Numbered from the stretch's first letter, positions 43,199-53,304 are shown. The stretch: 64,000 nt of DNA from Mucilaginibacter myungsuensis (GCF_015222005.1 NZ_JADFFL010000001.1:310001-374000); one strand, 5' to 3'. Numbers and translations are program-made. Notes: generated by a model not told the origin, from the sequence alone.

Positions 43199-46108
43199 AT
43201 GCCTCTGCCTTCTTACCTCCACTTTGTTAAAAGATATAGCTGTGCTATTTTATTAGTTGCCTTCGCCGGTATTTGCCGGGCGCAGGTAGATCAGTCTACA
43301 TCGGCCCGGATCGTCGACAGGGATATGAAACGCATATTCGATTCGTTAAAAGCCACTAACCAAAAACTCCCTACCGAAAAGGTACACTTGCATACCGATA
43401 AAGCGTTCTACAACATTGGCGATACCATTTGGTTCAAGGCTTATGTAGTGAACAACGTCACCGGTAAAGGCACCAATATGAGCAACCGCTTGTATGTGAC
43501 CATGCAGGATGACAGCCTTAACGTGATCGACCGCATTAGCGTACGCCTGGTCAATGGCATAGGTTGGGCGCAATTTCCTATTCGTAAGATACAATACCTG
43601 GAGGGCAATTTTACACTGTGGGCCAACACCACCTGGATGCAGAATTTTCAGTCGTACTATTCCCGCCGTTTTTATTTTGGTCAGGCCATGACGGATGCCT
43701 GGCTGGTCACATCGGACACTAAGATAGATAGCGTAAATGGCAAAAGCCGCATATCTGTTTCGCTGGCGCTTAACCGTACCGATAAGTTATTATCCCCCGT
43801 CACGCTGAAAGATGTGGAGGTAAGGATATACGATCGCGACCGTTACCTTTTTAAAAAGAAGATGCGCACGGGCGTGGATGGCAGCCTTAAATTTACCGAG
43901 GATCTGAAAGACAGGGTAGACGGTAAACGCGTGCGGGCGCAGATCACATCCTTAGACCCGATAGATACCAATAAGATATTAAAAGTACCGCTAACCATTG
44001 ACCGCAGCAACAAGATAGACCTGCAATTTTTACCCGAGGGCGGCAAACTGGTGGCAGGCCTAAAGTCGACAGTAGGTTTTAAAGCGATCGGTGAAGATGG
44101 TCGCGGGACAAATGTGGCCGGGGATGTATTTGATAGTAAGGGCAAAAAAGTAGCGAGTTTTAAGGCATTACATAAAGGTATGGGCGCGTTTGAGTTTACT
44201 CCGCAGCCGGGCAGCGATAGTTTGAACAGAGCGATACAGTCGTGGGTCAACAAACGCCCTACCGAAACTTACACCGCACGCATTACCGAGCCGCAAGGCG
44301 TTACCGAAGAATACCAGCTGCCCAAGGTTGAGCCCTTTGGCACGGTGATCCATTTAGAGAATGTCGAGAACGCTAACCATGTCAAAATAACTTTAGCGGG
44401 ACTTAACAGCGTTCCATTAGACAGTGGCATAACGATGGTTGCTACCGCTGGTGGCGCGCTGCGTTACGCCCAAAAAGTAATGATCGACACTAAAGAACTC
44501 ATTGTTGAAAAGAAGGCTTTCCCTACCGGCCCCGTCCGTTTTACTTTGTTTAAAGGTATCACACCGTTGAATGAGCGTGTTGTTTTTATTGACCATCACG
44601 ACCAATTACAAATGAAGATAACTCCCCACAAACCAAGCTACGGCAAGCGGGATAGCGTAAGCTTGAGCATTGAGGTAAAAGATAAAAACGGCAATCCGGT
44701 AGCCGGGCGTTTCTCGTTATCGGTCACTGATGACCGGCAAACCAAAGTGGATACGTTGGGTGATCTTGACGCTACAACCAGTTTATTGTTGACCGGCAAT
44801 TTGACGATAAGCAAGATCAAAGATTTTAAGAAGATGTACCTGAAGGATTTTGAGGAATACTTTGTAAAAGGAGAGATAGAATCGCCGGGGTATTACATCC
44901 ATCGCACCGATAAAAAGGCATGGGAGGCGTTAGATAATTTAATGCTGACCCAGGCCTGGGCCGATCATCCGTGGACAAAAGTGTTCGGGTCTGAGAAAAA
45001 GATCTGGTTCAAACCGCAAAACACCCAAAGTATCACGGGAACGGTACTTAATATGTCTGGCAAGCCTATACCCAACGCCAACGTATGGATATATTCTAAA
45101 AAACCGGCACTTGACGGTAAAGAGGTGACCGATAAGAACGGTGTCTTCGCCTTCCGTAGCCTTTTAGCTATCGACTCAGGCTCCTTTTTCTTCCAGGCGG
45201 TTAATGCTAATTTGAAACCGTTGGCGTTAAGCGAGGTAGATATTGACCGCGCCCACTTTATGTTGCAGCTTCCCTTTTTTAACTACCCTATCCTGCCTTG
45301 GTATGTAAACACAGACAGCACACTGATCGATCAGGCTAAACGCCTTACGGCTTGGGCTAACGCCGCCTATCCAAAGGGGGTAGGTACTTTGTTAAAGGAG
45401 GTGAAGATCAAACAAACAAAGATCATCAGAGGCTCGTACAACGAGATCGGCCCCGGGAAGGCCGACTATATATTTGACGAGAATGACATCAAGCGATCCG
45501 GACTGACTAACCTGTACGAGTTCTTATCAAGAAATATCCCCGGTTTAAGATTTATGCACGGCTATAACAGCCGGGATGAACCGATCATAATTGTTAAATA
45601 TAACGGCCTCCAAATAAGTCCTAAATTGGATTTTGACCAAATGGTTATCAATGATTTCAAAAACCCGTGGGGGTATTTTCGGCGGTCAGTTGATGCTGTA
45701 GAGGAATTATCGAAGTTCAATCTTTCTGACATCCGCGGGATCGAACTTGCTGTGAGCGATAAATACACACACTTTAAGGGGCCAATGATGGCTATAACCA
45801 GTTACAGTGGTGTTGGCGGCAAAACACAATATGCCAACGCATCTTTTCAATTTTACCGCCCGGTACCGATTACACCTCCTAAACTATTTTACACCCCTAA
45901 ATATGCCATCAAAAGTAAGCTGACCTTTCCTGACTATCGCCCTACCGTGCATTGGGAACCAAACATCGTTACGGATAAGAACGGCAAGGCGACGGTTACC
46001 TTTTATACATCCGATAGTGATGGTGGACTGAGCATAAACCTACAAGGCATGAGCGCTGACGGGCGGACCGGAAGTTTGTTGTATAAGTTACCGGCCAAGA
46101 GCAAATGA
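43199..46108 (+). CDS. MG2-domain / TonB-plug outer-membrane-associated protein
   Basis: The 969-residue protein has a signal peptide (SCAILLVAFAGICRAQ). An MG2 (macroglobulin-like) region starts KVHLHTDKAFYNIGDTIWFKAYVVN (about 58). A second region follows with LKITPHKPSYGKRDSVSLSIEVKDKNG-type beta domains. A carboxypeptidase-regulatory-like fold (SITGTVLNMSGKPIPNANVWI) comes next, then a TonB-plug-like segment, DENDIKRSGLTNLYEFLSRNIPGLRF (about 765). A C-terminal IVTDKNGKATVTFYTSDSDG matches other alpha-2-macroglobulin-like Bacteroidota proteins. The function is unknown. Confidence 0.85.
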   Translation: MPLPSYLHFVKRYSCAILLVAFAGICRAQVDQSTSARIVDRDMKRIFDSLKATNQKLPTEKVHLHTDKAFYNIGDTIWFKAYVVNNVTGKGTNMSNRLYVTMQDDSLNVIDRISVRLVNGIGWAQFPIRKIQYLEGNFTLWANTTWMQNFQSYYSRRFYFGQAMTDAWLVTSDTKIDSVNGKSRISVSLALNRTDKLLSPVTLKDVEVRIYDRDRYLFKKKMRTGVDGSLKFTEDLKDRVDGKRVRAQITSLDPIDTNKILKVPLTIDRSNKIDLQFLPEGGKLVAGLKSTVGFKAIGEDGRGTNVAGDVFDSKGKKVASFKALHKGMGAFEFTPQPGSDSLNRAIQSWVNKRPTETYTARITEPQGVTEEYQLPKVEPFGTVIHLENVENANHVKITLAGLNSVPLDSGITMVATAGGALRYAQKVMIDTKELIVEKKAFPTGPVRFTLFKGITPLNERVVFIDHHDQLQMKITPHKPSYGKRDSVSLSIEVKDKNGNPVAGRFSLSVTDDRQTKVDTLGDLDATTSLLLTGNLTISKIKDFKKMYLKDFEEYFVKGEIESPGYYIHRTDKKAWEALDNLMLTQAWADHPWTKVFGSEKKIWFKPQNTQSITGTVLNMSGKPIPNANVWIYSKKPALDGKEVTDKNGVFAFRSLLAIDSGSFFFQAVNANLKPLALSEVDIDRAHFMLQLPFFNYPILPWYVNTDSTLIDQAKRLTAWANAAYPKGVGTLLKEVKIKQTKIIRGSYNEIGPGKADYIFDENDIKRSGLTNLYEFLSRNIPGLRFMHGYNSRDEPIIIVKYNGLQISPKLDFDQMVINDFKNPWGYFRRSVDAVEELSKFNLSDIRGIELAVSDKYTHFKGPMMAITSYSGVGGKTQYANASFQFYRPVPITPPKLFYTPKYAIKSKLTFPDYRPTVHWEPNIVTDKNGKATVTFYTSDSDGGLSINLQGMSADGRTGSLLYKLPAKSK

Positions 46109-46368
46109 CCCCCCTGTTTTTCTGATCCCGATGGTCTTTGAAGTATGTATGACAAGGGAGATGTCACCCTGAGTTTGAAGATTCACGATGGGACTTTGAA
46201 GCTGATATTACAAGGGGGTGTCATCCTGCGCTTGTCGAAAAGCGACATGCGGGGGGATCGCCACAATGCACAGTCACCATTTGCATAGTGGCTACCCCGC
46301 CGCACCATGGTTCGACGGGCTCACCATGACACCCTTTAAAAATAAAACTTGCCATGGGTAGACGATGG
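46109..46368. repeat. Inverted-repeat element between the MG2 and SHOCT genes
   Basis: No gene was seen. Arms GGGTGTCATCCTGCGC..GTCGAA (46216-46239) and TTCGAC..CCATGACACCC (46311-46334) are near-complementary and enclose inner arms GATCGCCAC and GTGGCTACCCCGC. The element is about 119 bp. Preceding GATGTCACCCTGAGTTTGAAG (46157-46178) repeats a similar word. Confidence 0.6.
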
Positions 46369-46899
46369 TTATTGGTCCAGCAGCTTCTTTTTGCGTTTCT
46401 CAAATTCTTCTTTCGTGATCGCGCCCGAATCCATCAGCTCTTTTAGCTTTTTGATCTCGTCGGCGACAGAAGCTACGGGTCCACTTGACCTATCGGCCTC
46501 TATGCTATTTTTACATGGTGTTACTTCGCATACTGAGATAGCATCGTCTATATACATGGAATAACGAAATGGCCCCGCGCCTGACACCATAAAAACGTAT
46601 TTGTCTACGTTTTTAGCTTGGATCTTTTTAATGCTTTTAACAATAAGCGCCCCGTTGGCAAACTCTTTTTGCAGGCCCCGGCCATTGCTTCGGCCCTGAG
46701 GGTTGGGTACGTTGATGAAACCCATGGCACCCCGATCTTCCACAAAAAAGAAAGAGCCATTATTATTCGACCCCTTGCCCAGGCGTACAGTATCGTTAAG
46801 ATGGTAAGTCACCCCGTTGGTAGCCTGGTATTCCTTGATGTCTTGCGCTTTGGTGAGCATCGGCACCAGGAGCGTTGTTAGTAATACTAATTTTTTCAT
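46369..46899 (-). CDS. Exported SHOCT-domain protein
   Basis: ATG 46899 opens a signal peptide (MKKLVLLTTLLVPMLTKAQ); the product is 176 residues. The middle region (YHLNDTVRLGKGSNNNGSFF) is not recognised. The C-terminal 30 residues are a SHOCT motif (DEIKKLKELMDSGAITKEEFEKRKKKLL). SHOCT is a short oligomerisation or cofactor-type motif found at the end of many proteins. The product is expected in the periplasm, function unknown. The gene stands alone. Confidence 0.85.
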   Translation of the reverse strand: MKKLVLLTTLLVPMLTKAQDIKEYQATNGVTYHLNDTVRLGKGSNNNGSFFFVEDRGAMGFINVPNPQGRSNGRGLQKEFANGALIVKSIKKIQAKNVDKYVFMVSGAGPFRYSMYIDDAISVCEVTPCKNSIEADRSSGPVASVADEIKKLKELMDSGAITKEEFEKRKKKLLDQ

Positions 46900-46960
46900 C
46901 TGCTTGATCAATACGACACCAAGTTAAGCAAAACGTTTAATGGCCGGTAATTTATCGCTA

Positions 46961-47821
46961 TCAAATATAGGTTGCGATAGCCTGACGCACTTGCCCCAGG
47001 TAGCCCGCCCCGAATAAATTTAGATGCAGCAGCAAGGGATACAAATTGTAAAGTTCCAAACGTTCCTGCCAGCCCGGCTGTAATGGATACGTCGCGTGGT
47101 AGGCCTCATAAAAAGCCCTGTCGAAACCGCCGGATAAGGTGGTCATGGCAATATCGAACTCGCGGTGGCCATAGCTAACCGCCGGATCGATCAGGTATGG
47201 TTTACCGCTTTTGCTAATGATATAGTTACCGCTCCACAGGTCGCCGTGGATGAGCGCCGGAGGTTCTTCAGGAAAGATTTCGCCCAGTTTTTTATAGATC
47301 TGTTCTACATTGTGGTTGTCGTTGAAGGTAAGGTAACCTTTGCGGTTAGCTATATTAAGCATCGGGGTCAGTCGCTCATCTCTAAAAAAGTCGGACCAGT
47401 TAGTATGGCGCTTGTTACTTTGCGGAAGCGAACCCATATAGTTATCAGCATCAAAACCGAAGGAGGACGAGCTGTGCCGGTGCATTTGAGCAAGTTGCTC
47501 GCCAAAGGTCGTTTGCGATTTTTTGTTACTAATACCGGCTGGTATCCATTCCATCAACAGAAAGGCATCGTCCTCCAACTCTCCTGCTGCTATCACCTGT
47601 GGAACAGCGATCATGTTTGTTGATGCAATGGCCGATAGCCCCTCCTGCTCTCTTTGAAACATCAATGGGAAACGGTTTGCGCTATTAAACTTGATAAAAT
47701 ACTCGCCGGATAACGTTGCTAAGTAATAAGCCTGGTTGATGCTGCCACCGCTAACGGGTTTAATGATGGTGATCCTTTCCGTGGTTGTTGCTATATGGTC
47801 GGTGAGCGCGGGCGATATCAT
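46961..47821 (-). CDS. Fructosamine kinase family protein
   Basis: The 286-residue cytoplasmic kinase has the protein-kinase-like fold of the fructosamine/ketosamine-3-kinase family: a nucleotide region ITIIKPVSGGSINQAYYLATLSGEYFIKFN, LLMEWIPAG and the catalytic loop ALIHGDLWSGNYI, followed by LIDPAVSYGHREFDIAM. It would phosphorylate ketosamines on glycated proteins and initiate their repair. Its ATG overlaps the preceding gene's stop by 4 bp, so the two are cotranscribed. Confidence 0.94.
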   Translation of the reverse strand: MISPALTDHIATTTERITIIKPVSGGSINQAYYLATLSGEYFIKFNSANRFPLMFQREQEGLSAIASTNMIAVPQVIAAGELEDDAFLLMEWIPAGISNKKSQTTFGEQLAQMHRHSSSSFGFDADNYMGSLPQSNKRHTNWSDFFRDERLTPMLNIANRKGYLTFNDNHNVEQIYKKLGEIFPEEPPALIHGDLWSGNYIISKSGKPYLIDPAVSYGHREFDIAMTTLSGGFDRAFYEAYHATYPLQPGWQERLELYNLYPLLLHLNLFGAGYLGQVRQAIATYI

Positions 47822-48939
47822 TGTAAAAATATTCTTTCAGGCGCACCGGCGGGCGATGCATCCTTATTGAATATTACTTTGCATTGTCCGCAATTCCCGG
47901 CAACTTCTTTACTTGTACCATTATTAGCGTAGGAACGCTCTATTTCCTGGTTCAATTTGTTATAAGACGTTCGATGCAGTTTTAAATTACCGTTGGGATA
48001 ATAGACCCGGATCTCGTAAACCTCCTCCTTCATATCTAAGCGCTCTTCTAAACTCATCCCTTCGGTAACTTTATAAGACTTCCTAATATAACTCCGGCCA
48101 TCAGCACTATACTCATAAACCTGTTGTAGCTGTTTATCCCGACCGTTTACCGTTCGCATCGAGTCTAATTGATGAATATTGAATAAACTGTCTTTATGGT
48201 CAAATGCTAACATGATCCTCATTTTAATACGTTCCGACGCCTCACCGGTATCAAGATAACTTACCGCTTTGGCGATCAGGTTATCTCGATAAGTAACATC
48301 TCTGATCAGCTGACCGCTTGGCGAATAGATCAACCGATGACCCGTGCGGATACCATTATTAAATTCCTCGGTTATAAATGGGATACCTGTAGGGTACCAG
48401 ATGTTGCGCTTACCATCCAACCGTCCATTTTTAAAATGTTGTGATACCTCGGTTTTACCATTTGGACAAAGTATCTTACTTAATACGGTTGACGACGGGT
48501 GCTGATAAATATCTCGCAACAGCGCCAATTTCTCCATAGTGTAAGTGTTAAACCAATCACGGTAGCCGTCGGCATCTTGATATTTTGTTGTATGGTCGCA
48601 ACTGAAGACCGACATTTTACCTTCGTAAACGATACCAAAGAACAACCATACCTCTCCCACTTCTAAACCCAAATTACAAGTGGTATTAAAACCTGGGTCT
48701 ACAAATAGCGTGGTAGGCTCGCCTTTAAACTGTTCTAACACGGTCACCTTTACATTTGGGGTCTTACGTAAAGTGATCCTGCCCGAGTCTACCGGGCCCA
48801 GATCGTCTATCCTCACCAACGCTATCGCCTGGTATCCTTTCAGGTCTTCTTTATTTTTAAACGGTTTGATCCCTTCGCACCAGCAGCAATAGGCTTGCGT
48901 AGTAATAAAAGAGCATAATAGGGTCAATAATAACTTCAT
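47818..48939 (-). CDS. Exported MORN/YwqK-like repeat protein
   Basis: This 373-residue protein has a signal peptide (LLTLLCSFITTQAYC). A Cys-containing N-terminal domain, with CWCEGIKPF and later a disulfide-type CNLGLEVGEVWLFFGIVYEG, resembles a netrin/TIMP-like fold; this is a guess. A C-terminal MORN/YwqK-like repeat (HFKNGRLDGKRNIWYPTG, EFNNGIRTGHRLIYSPSGQ, VYYPNGNLKLHRTSY) follows. It is upstream of the fructosamine-kinase gene with a 4-bp overlap. Its function is unknown. Confidence 0.8.
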   Translation of the reverse strand: MKLLLTLLCSFITTQAYCCWCEGIKPFKNKEDLKGYQAIALVRIDDLGPVDSGRITLRKTPNVKVTVLEQFKGEPTTLFVDPGFNTTCNLGLEVGEVWLFFGIVYEGKMSVFSCDHTTKYQDADGYRDWFNTYTMEKLALLRDIYQHPSSTVLSKILCPNGKTEVSQHFKNGRLDGKRNIWYPTGIPFITEEFNNGIRTGHRLIYSPSGQLIRDVTYRDNLIAKAVSYLDTGEASERIKMRIMLAFDHKDSLFNIHQLDSMRTVNGRDKQLQQVYEYSADGRSYIRKSYKVTEGMSLEERLDMKEEVYEIRVYYPNGNLKLHRTSYNKLNQEIERSYANNGTSKEVAGNCGQCKVIFNKDASPAGAPERIFLQ

Positions 48940-49019
48940 TTGATAAGGCTTTGAGTTAATTTATTTTACGCTAAAGTACTTAATTCGTTGCGCCGTTCAT
49001 AAATATCAACCCAAAAAAC

Positions 49020-49027
49020 TATTTTTG
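49020..49027 (+). promoter_or_regulatory. -7 promoter box for lepA
   Basis: TATTTTTG is an exact TAnnTTTG, ending 7 nt before ATG 49035. Transcription would start at or very near the start codon, so a leaderless or near-leaderless mRNA is likely. Confidence 0.5.
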
Positions 49028-49034
49028 CGGTTGA

Positions 49035-50822
49035 ATGAAGAATATCCGTAATTTCTGTATCATAGCACACATCGACCACGGCAAAAGTACCCTTGCCGAC
49101 AGGTTGTTAGAATATACCAACACTATTACCAAGCGCGAGGCACAGGCCCAGTTGCTTGATGATATGGATCTTGAACGCGAACGCGGTATCACCATTAAAA
49201 GCCATGCCATCCAAATGGACTATGAGCTTAACGGCGAAAAATATGTTTTGAACCTGATCGATACCCCGGGACACGTGGATTTTAGCTACGAGGTTTCCCG
49301 CTCTATAGCCGCCTGCGAGGGCGCTTTGCTGATCGTAGATGCATCGCAAGGTATCCAGGCGCAAACCATATCTAACCTTTATTTAGCTTTAGAGAACGAC
49401 CTGGAGATCATCCCGGTACTAAATAAAATGGACCTTCCCGGCGCTATGCCCGAGGAGGTGAAAGACCAGATCGTTGATCTGATCGGTTGCAAACGCGAGG
49501 AAATTTTAGCAGCCTCGGGTAAGACCGGCTTAGGTGTGCATGATATACTTGAAGCTATCGTGGCCCGCGTCCCTGCTCCCGTTGGCGATCCTGAAGCTCC
49601 GCTGCAAGCCTTGATCTTCGACTCGGTGTTTAACTCGTTCCGTGGTATCATCGCTTATTTTAAAGTGGTGAACGGCGAGATACGCAAAGGAGATAAAGTA
49701 AAATTCTTCGCTACGGAAAAGAATTACATTGCGGAGGAAGTTGGTACGCTTAAGCTGAACCAATTGCCTAAAGATGTGATCAAGACCGGCGACGTTGGTT
49801 ATATCATTTCGGGCATCAAAGAAGCCAAAGAGGTTAAAGTTGGTGATACCATCACTAACATAGCACGCCCATGTGCCGAAGGTATTCAAGGTTTTGAAGA
49901 AGTAAAACCAATGGTATTTGCCGGTATATACCCTGTTGATACTGACGATTACGAAGAACTGCGCGAGGCCATGGCCAAACTGCAACTGAACGATGCATCA
50001 CTGGTTTTTGAACCGGAATCGTCTGCAGCATTAGGATTCGGTTTCCGTTGCGGTTTCTTAGGAATGCTGCACATGGAGATCATCCAGGAGCGTTTGGAGC
50101 GCGAATTCAACATGACGGTGATCACCACCGTTCCCAACGTATCGTACATCGCCTACAGCACCAAAGGCGAAGAAATGCTGGTGAACAACCCAAGCGACCT
50201 GCCCGATCCAAGCAAAATGGATTATGTAGAGGAGCCTTTTATTAAAGCGACCATCATTACCAAGTCCGAATTTGTTGGTCCGGTGATGTCACTTTGTATA
50301 CAGAAACGTGGTATGGTGATGAATCAATCATATCTAACATCCGACCGCGTGGAGATGACTTTCGAGATGCCAATGGGCGAGATCGTATTTGATTTTTACG
50401 ATAAGCTAAAAACCATTTCTAAAGGTTACGCATCGTTCGATTACCACCAGATCGGTTACCGCCGCTCTGACCTGGTTAAACTGGATATCCGTTTGAACGC
50501 CGAACCTGTAGATGCGCTATCATCATTGATACACCGCAGTAACTCTTACGATTTTGGTAAAAAGATCTGCGAGAAACTGAAAGAACTATTACCTCGTCAG
50601 CAATTCGAGATCATTATCCAAGCATCTATCGGTGCCAAGATCATCGCCCGCGAAACGGTTAAAGCCATGCGTAAAGACGTGACCGCCAAATGTTACGGTG
50701 GTGATATCTCGCGTAAACGTAAACTGTTAGAGAAGCAGAAAGCCGGTAAAAAACGCATGCGCCAGGTAGGTAACGTAGAGATACCGCAAAGCGCATTCAT
50801 GGCGGTTTTAAAACTGGACTAA
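49035..50822 (+). CDS. lepA: Elongation factor 4 (LepA)
   Basis: This 595-residue translational GTPase acts on the ribosome and is proposed to assist initiation or back-translocation. G1 is [11 protein letters not shown]2 lies near [13 protein letters not shown]3 is DTPGHVDF, and G4 is LNKMDLPGA. The C-terminal LepA block [30 protein letters not shown] and the CTD ending [32 protein letters not shown] are present. Length is standard. It is a single gene, with folD 124 bp downstream across a word-like repeat. Confidence 0.98.
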   Translation: MKNIRNFCIIAHIDHGKSTLADRLLEYTNTITKREAQAQLLDDMDLERERGITIKSHAIQMDYELNGEKYVLNLIDTPGHVDFSYEVSRSIAACEGALLIVDASQGIQAQTISNLYLALENDLEIIPVLNKMDLPGAMPEEVKDQIVDLIGCKREEILAASGKTGLGVHDILEAIVARVPAPVGDPEAPLQALIFDSVFNSFRGIIAYFKVVNGEIRKGDKVKFFATEKNYIAEEVGTLKLNQLPKDVIKTGDVGYIISGIKEAKEVKVGDTITNIARPCAEGIQGFEEVKPMVFAGIYPVDTDDYEELREAMAKLQLNDASLVFEPESSAALGFGFRCGFLGMLHMEIIQERLEREFNMTVITTVPNVSYIAYSTKGEEMLVNNPSDLPDPSKMDYVEEPFIKATIITKSEFVGPVMSLCIQKRGMVMNQSYLTSDRVEMTFEMPMGEIVFDFYDKLKTISKGYASFDYHQIGYRRSDLVKLDIRLNAEPVDALSSLIHRSNSYDFGKKICEKLKELLPRQQFEIIIQASIGAKIIARETVKAMRKDVTAKCYGGDISRKRKLLEKQKAGKKRMRQVGNVEIPQSAFMAVLKLD

Positions 50823-50943
50823 TATTAGAATCAGGAGGCAAGAATCAAGATACAAGACTTGGGACTTGCTTCTTCTATTTTATAAGCAAATAATTTTTGA
50901 GGCATTTTTGTCTTGCCTCTTGACTTTTTATTCTTGAATCTTT
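50823..50943. repeat. Word-like intergenic repeat, CAAGAATCAAG type
   Basis: GCAAGAATCAAGATACAAG (50838-50856) recurs in degenerate and inverted form as CTTGCCTCTTGACTTTTTA and TTCTTGAATCTT (50914-50943). The stretch fills most of the lepA-folD gap. No gene was seen. Confidence 0.5.
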
Positions 50944-50946
50944 CCC

Positions 50947-51828
50947 ATGCAGTTACTCGACGGCAAATACGTATCAGAAAAAGTTAAAGGTGAAATAGCT
51001 GAGCAAGCAGCAGCTTACTTAGCAAAGTCAGGAAGGAAACCGCACCTGGTGGCCGTACTTGTTGGCCACGACGGTGGCAGCGAGACCTATGTAGCCAGCA
51101 AAATGAAAAATTGCGAGGCCGTAGGCTTTAAGTCGAGCCTGGTGCGTTATGAGGCTGATGTTACCGAGGAAGAATTATTGGCCAAAGTAGCCGAACTGAA
51201 TGCAGATGCTGATATCGACGGTATCATTGTGCAGCTTCCCCTGCCAAAACATATCAATCCTGAGAAAGTGACCGAACGAATAGACCACCGCAAAGATGTG
51301 GACGGTTTCCACCCGATCAACCTGGGCCGCATGCAGCGTAACCTGCCATCTTTTATCCCGGCTACTCCTTACGGTATCACCCTAATGCTGAAGGAATACG
51401 GCATTGAGACCGCGGGCAAACATTGCGTGGTTGTTGGCAGGAGCAATATCGTAGGTTCGCCGATGAGCATTTTAATGGCTCGCAACACTCAACCGGGTAA
51501 CTGTACGGTAACCATTTGCCATAGCCGCACACCGGATATCAAGAAATTCACGCTGGATGCTGACATCCTGATCGTGGCCATCGGCAAAAAGAATTTCATC
51601 ACCGCTGATATGGTAAAAGACGGCGTAGTTGTAATAGACGTAGGCATGAACCGCGAGACATCAACCGCAACCAAGTCGGGCTTTAAATTGTTCGGCGACG
51701 TTGATTTTGAAGGCGTATCGCAAAAAGCATCGTGGATAACCCCTGTTCCGGGCGGTGTTGGTTTGATGACCATTATTGGGTTATTGAAGAACACTTTGGC
51801 GTCGGCAAATAAGGAAGTCTACGCTTGA
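50947..51828 (+). CDS. folD: Methylenetetrahydrofolate dehydrogenase/cyclohydrolase
   Basis: This 293-residue bifunctional enzyme converts 5,10-methylene-THF to 10-formyl-THF in the cytoplasm. Catalytic blocks include the Tyr/Lys pair in [13 protein letters not shown] (Lys about 39-57 region), [24 protein letters not shown] and the Rossmann [17 protein letters not shown]. The C-terminal [13 protein letters not shown] is complete. Length is standard. The next gene is convergent. Confidence 0.98.
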   Translation: MQLLDGKYVSEKVKGEIAEQAAAYLAKSGRKPHLVAVLVGHDGGSETYVASKMKNCEAVGFKSSLVRYEADVTEEELLAKVAELNADADIDGIIVQLPLPKHINPEKVTERIDHRKDVDGFHPINLGRMQRNLPSFIPATPYGITLMLKEYGIETAGKHCVVVGRSNIVGSPMSILMARNTQPGNCTVTICHSRTPDIKKFTLDADILIVAIGKKNFITADMVKDGVVVIDVGMNRETSTATKSGFKLFGDVDFEGVSQKASWITPVPGGVGLMTIIGLLKNTLASANKEVYA

Positions 51829-51981
51829 TTTCACAGATTTTGGAAGGATCTCACCGATTTTATCGAACTTATAAAATGGGTGAGATCTTTCTAAAATCGA
51901 TTTAATTTAGGTAGGTGAAATCCTTCCCAAATCGGTGTAATCAAGAAAACAATCGGTGAAATCCTTCTCCAATCGGTGAAA
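51829..51981. repeat. Word-like intergenic repeat, AATCGGTGAAATCC type
   Basis: Degenerate copies of AATCGGTGAAATCCTTC recur, with both orientations: GATTTCACAGATTTTGG and TCTCACCGATTTTATCG early, and GGTGAAATCCTTCCCAAATC, CAATCGGTGAAATCC, CAATCGGTGAAATC later. It fills the folD-Rieske gap and runs to the edge of the Rieske gene's 3' end. It is not a CRISPR: units are degenerate and spacers are absent. Confidence 0.6.
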
Positions 51982-52323
51982 TCAAGAAGAAAACATTTTC
52001 TTTACCTTCTCCATAAACGTCTCGAACCCAACAAACACATCCTCGCCTTCGGTCGTCACAGCATAAGTATTAACGTAATCACCCTGACCTGTGCTGCCTC
52101 GCCCATTTTCCAGATCGTAAGAGAACCGATGCACCGGGCAAACCAGCTTCCCATCAGCACACCAACCGCGACTCAGGTCTTCGCCGGCATGCGGGCAACG
52201 GGCCGATAGGGCAAATAGTTCACCTTCGTAATTGATCAGGCATAAGGAATGTCCGTCTATCCGGATCTTTTTGATGAAGGGTTGGCTACGGTCGGGCAAG
52301 CGATCAACTTTGTACCATTTCAT
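51982..52323 (-). CDS. Rieske [2Fe-2S] domain protein
   Basis: This 113-residue protein is a single Rieske domain. Ligands are C-x-H (ARCPHAGEDL, Cys 43 and His 45) and C-x-x-H (LVCPVHRFSYD, Cys 62 and His 65). It is soluble, without a signal or oxygenase domain, so it may be a ferredoxin component. It is 12 bp downstream of the unknown lipoprotein gene on the same strand and may share its transcript. Electron partner unknown. Confidence 0.92.
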   Translation of the reverse strand: MKWYKVDRLPDRSQPFIKKIRIDGHSLCLINYEGELFALSARCPHAGEDLSRGWCADGKLVCPVHRFSYDLENGRGSTGQGDYVNTYAVTTEGEDVFVGFETFMEKVKKMFSS

Positions 52324-52335
52324 ATCGGTGCAAAA

Positions 52336-53100
52336 TTAAAAGTCTATACGGATATCCATCAAACGCGGGTTCTTGATCACCTCGTTCATATCTGTTTGAA
52401 TCGTAACGCGTTTACGATCGGCCGAGAGTACGGCTTTGGGATTGTTCAACTTCTTAACCGGTTTAGCAAAATTTAATACGACTTTATAAGGTGTTTCGAT
52501 CAGCATAGCCTTAGCCATACTGAAAGTAGATGCCGTCTTTTTCAGGAACGCGTTGAATTTAGAGATATCCACGCTACGGTAGAATTTATTACTGCTGATC
52601 TCGTAAATATAATAATCCTCGCCCGACAGGATATTTTGTGCATCGAACACGGGTGTTCTTTTGCTATTTCTACTGATGGCATTTGCACCACCGGCGCTGC
52701 TTATTTTGGCAAAATGTTCCAGGTAATATTTTAGGCTGTCGGCGTTGCGGGCGGTATGGCTTAAAGTGATCTTCATCAGGTCCTTATTCAGATCCATGTT
52801 AATACGCAGCTTGCTATTTTTGGCCATGGCCGCGTCTTTGGCGTTCAGTTTGTCGGCGGTACTATCTGGCAGGGCGCTGTAAAAATCGAGCGTGGTATCT
52901 TTAGCCATGGCAAACTCCGGCGTGGCCCGGGCCGAGTCGGTCATCAGGTTCATCAATACCGAAACGGCTTTGCTCATATCGAATATATTGACTACCGTGC
53001 AAGACCCATCTGCATTAAAATCATACCGTTCTTCAATGTCGACACAGGATGTAAAGCATAAGGTGATCAGGAAAACGAATAAGAGTCGGTGTTTTTTCAT
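52336..53100 (-). CDS. Hypothetical lipoprotein
   Basis: This is a 254-residue lipoprotein with a clear signal (LLFVFLITLCFTSC, Cys 19). The mature part starts VDIEERYDFNADGSCTVVN. It has alternating strand-helix texture and no recognised motif. It is widespread-looking in style for Bacteroidota but I do not recognise the family. It is upstream of the Rieske gene with a 12-bp gap, so the two may be co-expressed. Confidence 0.85.
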   Translation of the reverse strand: MKKHRLLFVFLITLCFTSCVDIEERYDFNADGSCTVVNIFDMSKAVSVLMNLMTDSARATPEFAMAKDTTLDFYSALPDSTADKLNAKDAAMAKNSKLRINMDLNKDLMKITLSHTARNADSLKYYLEHFAKISSAGGANAISRNSKRTPVFDAQNILSGEDYYIYEISSNKFYRSVDISKFNAFLKKTASTFSMAKAMLIETPYKVVLNFAKPVKKLNNPKAVLSADRKRVTIQTDMNEVIKNPRLMDIRIDF

Positions 53101-53184
53101 GAGCCGTCCTTTAAAAACTAAAGTAGTAATTTCTGTAATGGTTTTGTTTAATTTTTAATGATAGCTAAATGCCTATCGACCATA

Positions 53185-53273
53185 TCTCACCTTTACCCTT
53201 TCGTCTTTATCCTTTCACCTCATCTAAATTATCAACGCAATCTCACCTTTACCCTTTCGTCTTTATCCTTTCA
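53185..53273 (+). repeat. 33-bp exact direct repeat
   Basis: A 33-bp sequence starting TCTCACCTTTACCC and ending TTATCCTTTCA occurs at 53185-53217 and again at 53241-53273, identical in both copies. It is CT-rich. The second copy runs into the queE promoter and supplies a TTTA near the -33 position. Confidence 0.8.
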
Positions 53274-53284
53274 ACCCAAAACAG

Positions 53285-53292
53285 TACCTTTG
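53285..53292 (+). promoter_or_regulatory. -7 promoter box for queE
   Basis: TACCTTTG is an exact TAnnTTTG, 12 nt before ATG 53305. TTTA at 53262-53265 is 19 bp upstream and could act as a weak -33 element. It supports ATG 53305 rather than the frame's earlier opening at 53158. Confidence 0.6.
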
Positions 53293-53304
53293 CACCCTCA
53301 AATT

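Noticed and set aside
47165..47623. A 152-codon frame opposite the fructosamine-kinase gene
   Set aside because: It is a shadow; the kinase frame carries all catalytic motifs.
51829..51981. Possible CRISPR array
   Set aside because: Repeat units are degenerate, occur in both orientations, and have no regular unique spacers.
53158..53304. Upstream extension of the queE frame
   Set aside because: The extra residues come from the 33-bp repeats, and an exact -7 box lies downstream of that start.
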